A DNA stretch of 64,000 nt from Glandiceps talaboti (Eukaryota > Hemichordata > Enteropneusta > Spengelidae), in the NCBI RefSeq assembly GCF_964340395.1, contig NC_135555.1, forward strand, positions 2,669,001 to 2,733,000. The letters are read 5' to 3'. The position numbers and the translations under genes were made by a program. Positions 60,671-64,000 of this stretch are shown in pieces. Numbering within the stretch: the stretch's first letter is position 1; each line of letters opens with the position of its first letter. Below the pieces are notes generated by a model, which did no database searches, was not told the origin of the DNA, and was given only the letters and a program-made list of their open reading frames with translations.

Positions 60671-61248
60671 TTCATACATACATACATAGATGGGGAGAGA
60701 GAGAAGTCCCATCGAGTGACTGATCGTGATATGCAATGATATGTAGTGTTTGATAATTTGGAGTCAGGTAATACTCCGGTGATACTACTGATGAACGAGG
60801 AAGGTTATCTGGAAGGTGTCTTTATGAAGCGGAAATTGAAATTTCGCCCTCTTTGGCAGACCAGAAAATAGGTAATTCCTCCGAGTTGGTCCATCTGTTA
60901 CAGAAGTGATGGCACCATTACATTCGAGGTCATGACAAATAGTATTGACAAGCTAATGAACAGACGGGTGGGGTGATTTCAAGAAGAGTCGATGTATAAA
61001 TAATGCAACTGGTTTGTCTTCTAAGTTTGACTAGAAATCAGCTACGTATACAACATTTGGCTAGAAAGGGATACTTTGAGAGGATTTTGGAAACGACAAA
61101 AACAACATGAGTTTAGTCACCGTGGGTTGAACTGATTCAAGATCTACTGATTGTACGAGGAGTGGTAGTAATCTATTTAAAATGACAATTGGCCAAGTCG
61201 TTGCTGGCATGTCTTGATTTTTGTTTATAAAAAAAGTAATATCTATTA

Positions 61249-61252
<4 letters not shown>

Positions 61253-61311
<59 letters not shown>
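61253..61311. repeat. (CA)n microsatellite
   Basis: About 29 CA units, directly followed by single-copy sequence. A further CAT/CAC triplet tract lies at 61519-61632. Confidence 0.98.
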
Positions 61312-61314
<3 letters not shown>

Positions 61315-61520
61315 ACTAACTAATGGGACTATTTATTTTTCTACCAGTGCCTAGAAATAAACCATGTACCTCTTCAAGTTGGTGAAATATTCGGGAATGA
61401 CTCTCATCATTTTTGTTGCCTACTAGATGGTCGCATAATTTCTAGGTACCCGTATCACCTCACACAACGGCAAATATCCTAATACCAATATCAATGCAAA
61501 GAAATCAGTGCATTATTACG

Positions 61521-61553
<33 letters not shown>

Positions 61554-61569
61554 AACCACCACCATCACC

Positions 61570-61603
<34 letters not shown>

Positions 61604-62070
61604 TCATAACCACCACCAACACCACTACCATCCACACAAACGACGACATCATTTCCATCATCACAAAGAGCAACTTCCCCTCCCTTCCCCTTCCATCGTT
61701 CTTCTCGTCATAAATGACATGGCAATGCTCTAGTCGTTCGGGTCATCACATGTTCATATAAAGAATTCTTTCGACGGACAAAGTTACAACAATCAAAGAT
61801 TCTCTTTATTATAGTTAAACATACTCAAAGAAAATCTAAGCTTGCTTCAATATTGTTTCAAATGTATTGCACAAACGGGCTCAACGTATTCTGACTTTGA
61901 AAGAATATAATCAGCAATGTGAATCATGTGATTCCTTCAAGTAGATCAAAGAACTCTAAATGAGGATGCTACATGTAAGTACAAACTACTAGATTTCATT
62001 CACGGACAACTTAAACTAAAATGACATCTATGGATTAGTGTATGTCTACAACCGGAAGTAACCTACTCGT

Positions 62071-62395
62071 CTAAGACGTTACAAATTTGTCAATTTTATA
62101 AATATATTTATAAACGGTCAAATTCACGGTGGAATACTGATGAAACTTTGTACGATTCTCTTCGTCTTCATGATGGACTTCATTAAAATATACAATAATC
62201 TGAACCACTGCCTGGTCATCAATATCTTGTCGATTGTCACGTGGAGACAACAATGTCAAAAGAAAAACAACAGAAAATAAGGCAATGAAATCGTAAAGGC
62301 GAAGGACAGCAGAGATGCGAAGCCATGCAACCAGAGAAATACCAGTAAGCAAAGTAATGTACGAAACGTAGAAGAAAGTTAGTCCTCATTATGTG
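62071..62395 (-). pseudogene. Possible relic exon of the membrane-protein family
   Basis: On the minus strand an open stretch begins after an acceptor-like sequence (CTTTTCACATAATGAG, ending about 62384). It reads LTFFYVSYITLLTGISLVAW and then RISAVLRLYDFIALFSVVFL. This is similar in pattern to the family segment VLTPPFYVSLILNLCLNVSW...IALCLMCFTLYL. The rest (about 50 residues to the stop at 62071) does not resemble the family. It lacks the WDRE motif and the signature ITPA..TF.IW upstream. It could instead be a chance hydrophobic frame. Confidence 0.25.
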
Positions 62396-62830
62396 AAAAG
62401 CAAGATAAAAAGTAATTTATAAAAGCAAAACAATGAATGAAAGCAAAATAAAAGCCAGCAAACAAAATAAAAGCCAGCAAAGAAAAGAGGCAAAGCAGAC
62501 TGCAGTAGAGTGGAGTAAAAAAAACTTACTGAAATAAAACAGAGACTAGCAGACTCTAAATTAGGCAACTTGTATCACGATGGAGTAACCATGGTAATGC
62601 ATGACTCAAAAGTGGAACATGGCAAAGCCAAGCAAAAGAAAGTAAAGCTAATTGCACTGGAAGAAAAGAAAATTTATGTAACTAAATCTAGAGTTAAGTG
62701 AAACTTACAGGTAAAAAAGAATGTTTCGGAAAGTAAAACAAAATATCAAGTCTCCACACAGAAATGTGACACGGATTGTAAAGTTAAGCAAAGTAAAAAA
62801 GAAAGGTAAATGAAAGCAAAGCTTTAAAAG
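62390..62830. repeat. A-rich cryptic repeat (AAAGCAAA-type)
   Basis: Repeated short words such as AAAGCAAAATAAAAGCCAGC (twice in tandem, about 62440-62480), AAGCAAAG and AAAGTAAA give strand-asymmetric purine-rich sequence without a fixed period. Confidence 0.7.
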
Positions 62831-63393
62831 ATGTCAAATAAAATAACGTGAAAAGTTACATTGATATGCATTGCAAAGAGACTAACTCGGAGTCTATAAA
62901 ATACTGTTCCTGGTATCAGGAACTCAACTATCTAAAGGATAAAAAGACTAGACTATTACGTGAGTGTCGATTTGCTTAAAGGAAAGTCAGAGAAACCAAG
63001 TCTCGTGTGTTTCATAATTGGCCAAATCAAGAGGCGAGAATATCATCAATGCTGGCAGTTTGCGTACATGTAAGTTCACCCTGTAGTTGTTTTATAGGTT
63101 GTGGTGAATTATGTATTTAATATATTGGTAATTGTTTTTACATACTAGTATACTAAGTACTAAGCGATTCGTATAGAAGTAATGGTGTGTGGTTATTTTT
63201 TCTTCCACAATAGGTCGGGTTCTTATCTCCGGGTTGCCCCACAGTAAAACCATGCGTATTGTGAAAGTTGTTTCACGCTTCTCTCTACTTTGCTACTCTC
63301 TCGACCACAGTCTGTAGTATAGAACCAATTCAGTGTTATGATTGTGGTGCACGATGGTTGAAGCAGATGGTGGAAGTTCTCACGCATTTACTT

Positions 63394-64000
63394 TTATGGT
63401 TCTACCTTATAAGCGTTGTTAGTTGCTGCTTGCATTTCCATGGCCTGTGCTTTCAACTCATCGACATAAGCCTTTTTCTCTTCAGCTGTCATTTGTCCCT
63501 CACCATCGGGGTAAACCGAAATGGGTACTTTCATATGACGGTAAACAACCAGCATACACCTTGCGACACATAAACAGCATGAGATAGTCAATAGAACCAA
63601 GGTGTAAATAGATGTGGTTTTGTTTGGATCCCAGTTTTCATCGATGATTCCAGCAAAGGCGACTATAGCTGTGGGATATATGGTAACGGTGTAGCGTACG
63701 TACTTGTCGAGGACGAAGGTTTCGAGGACTACCCAGACAACGATTTCCACAGACACGATGATAAGTGACACCAAAGTAGCCGTGTCCATGTCGACATCAG
63801 CGTTGTAATGCAAAACCAGGCACAGATTTAGAAGGGTGGCGATGGTGGTCCAAGTGGCGTAAATAGCGAAACTGTTGTGAACAAGGATACGTGTTGCCCA
63901 CAAATCACATTTCTTGATTTCACGAATATGATCGACGCTGTTTTTCATGGAATCGTACAAGCAGATGTAGGCAGTGAATGCAATCAGTGCGACGAAGACG
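63394..64000 (-). CDS. TspO/MBR-like multi-pass membrane protein, paralog 5 (partial, cut by window edge)
   Basis: The C-terminal two thirds of the long second exon: the frame is open from the right edge (VFVALIAFTAYICLYD) to the stop at 63394. Family motifs: LWATRILVHNSFAIYATWTT, VVWVVLETFVLDKYVRYTVT and AFAGIIDENWDPN, with a last TM followed by a longer charged tail (MTAEEKKAYVDELKAQ, then AMEMQAATNNAYKVEP). The long helical-looking tail is not seen in paralogs 1-4. By ETFVLDK and WATRILVHN it is nearer paralogs 1 and 2 than 3 and 4. The signature region and first exon lie beyond 64000. Confidence 0.85.
   Translation of the reverse strand, partial: VFVALIAFTAYICLYDSMKNSVDHIREIKKCDLWATRILVHNSFAIYATWTTIATLLNLCLVLHYNADVDMDTATLVSLIIVSVEIVVWVVLETFVLDKYVRYTVTIYPTAIVAFAGIIDENWDPNKTTSIYTLVLLTISCCLCVARCMLVVYRHMKVPISVYPDGEGQMTAEEKKAYVDELKAQAMEMQAATNNAYKVEP

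Larger units (their letters stand above)
57820..63390. other. Intergenic region between paralogs 4 and 5
   Basis: No complete gene was recognised. It has a (CATTA)n run at 57829-57852, a retroposon-tail repeat at 58843, an E-box/TATA cluster at 59.5 kb, a hairpin at 59.66 kb, long CAC/CAT triplet tracts at 60.26-60.67 and 61.52-61.63 kb, (CA)n at 61.25 kb, a possible relic exon at 62.3 kb and A-rich low-complexity sequence at 62.39-62.83 kb. Confidence 0.5.

Noticed and set aside
60199-60723. Frames of 86-174 codons at 60.2-60.7 kb
   Set aside because: Homopolymer-like translation (Ser, Pro, His, Met, Asp, Val runs) of CAC/CAT triplet repeats on both strands.

Overview
The window is nuclear DNA from an intron-rich animal, most likely a marine invertebrate. 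It is AT-rich, with long GT-AG introns, many microsatellites and many small inverted-repeat elements. The exact phylum cannot be read from the sequence. Two kinds of dispersed-repeat fragment (near 48.05 kb and 53.9 kb) resemble sequences I associate with deuterostome and lophotrochozoan genomes. No retroviral, LTR or Polinton copy was recognised.

Layout. 1-11.1 kb is non-coding and repeat-rich; a possible untranslated exon and promoter near 7.6-7.8 kb would belong to a minus-strand gene leaving the left edge. 11.37-25.89 kb holds a complete 14-exon REV1 gene on the minus strand (translesion DNA polymerase, about 1252 aa). 26-31.6 kb is intergenic and contains nested DNA transposons. 31.79-38.95 kb holds a complete 8-exon DHRS1-type short-chain dehydrogenase gene on the plus strand (317 aa). 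39.16-39.74 kb is a 72-bp tandem repeat just past its poly(A) signal. From 41.27 kb to the right edge lies a minus-strand tandem cluster of at least five paralogous multi-pass membrane protein genes (four complete, one cut by the edge, plus one possible relic). They carry a TspO/MBR-like signature and share one gene structure.

Most striking observation: the 4.5-kb intron after REV1 exon 8 is mostly a roughly 70-copy, 54-55-bp minisatellite. Each unit is a copy of the REV1 exon-intron boundary itself: 39 nt of coding sequence (ending MKITVQDLRG) plus 16 nt of intron that include the splice donor GTAAGT. The gene therefore carries dozens of decoy 5' splice sites behind the real one, and the unit ends share the microhomology CTTAGA. 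A second, smaller event of the same kind follows the last REV1 exon, whose C-terminal coding segment is repeated twice more in degenerate form.

The genes do not form a pathway. REV1 acts in DNA damage tolerance, the DHRS1 protein is an SDR oxidoreductase, and the membrane family is uncharacterised. Exon coordinates were derived by matching splice phases and remembered human protein sequences, and every inferred coding sequence keeps an open frame through all junctions.
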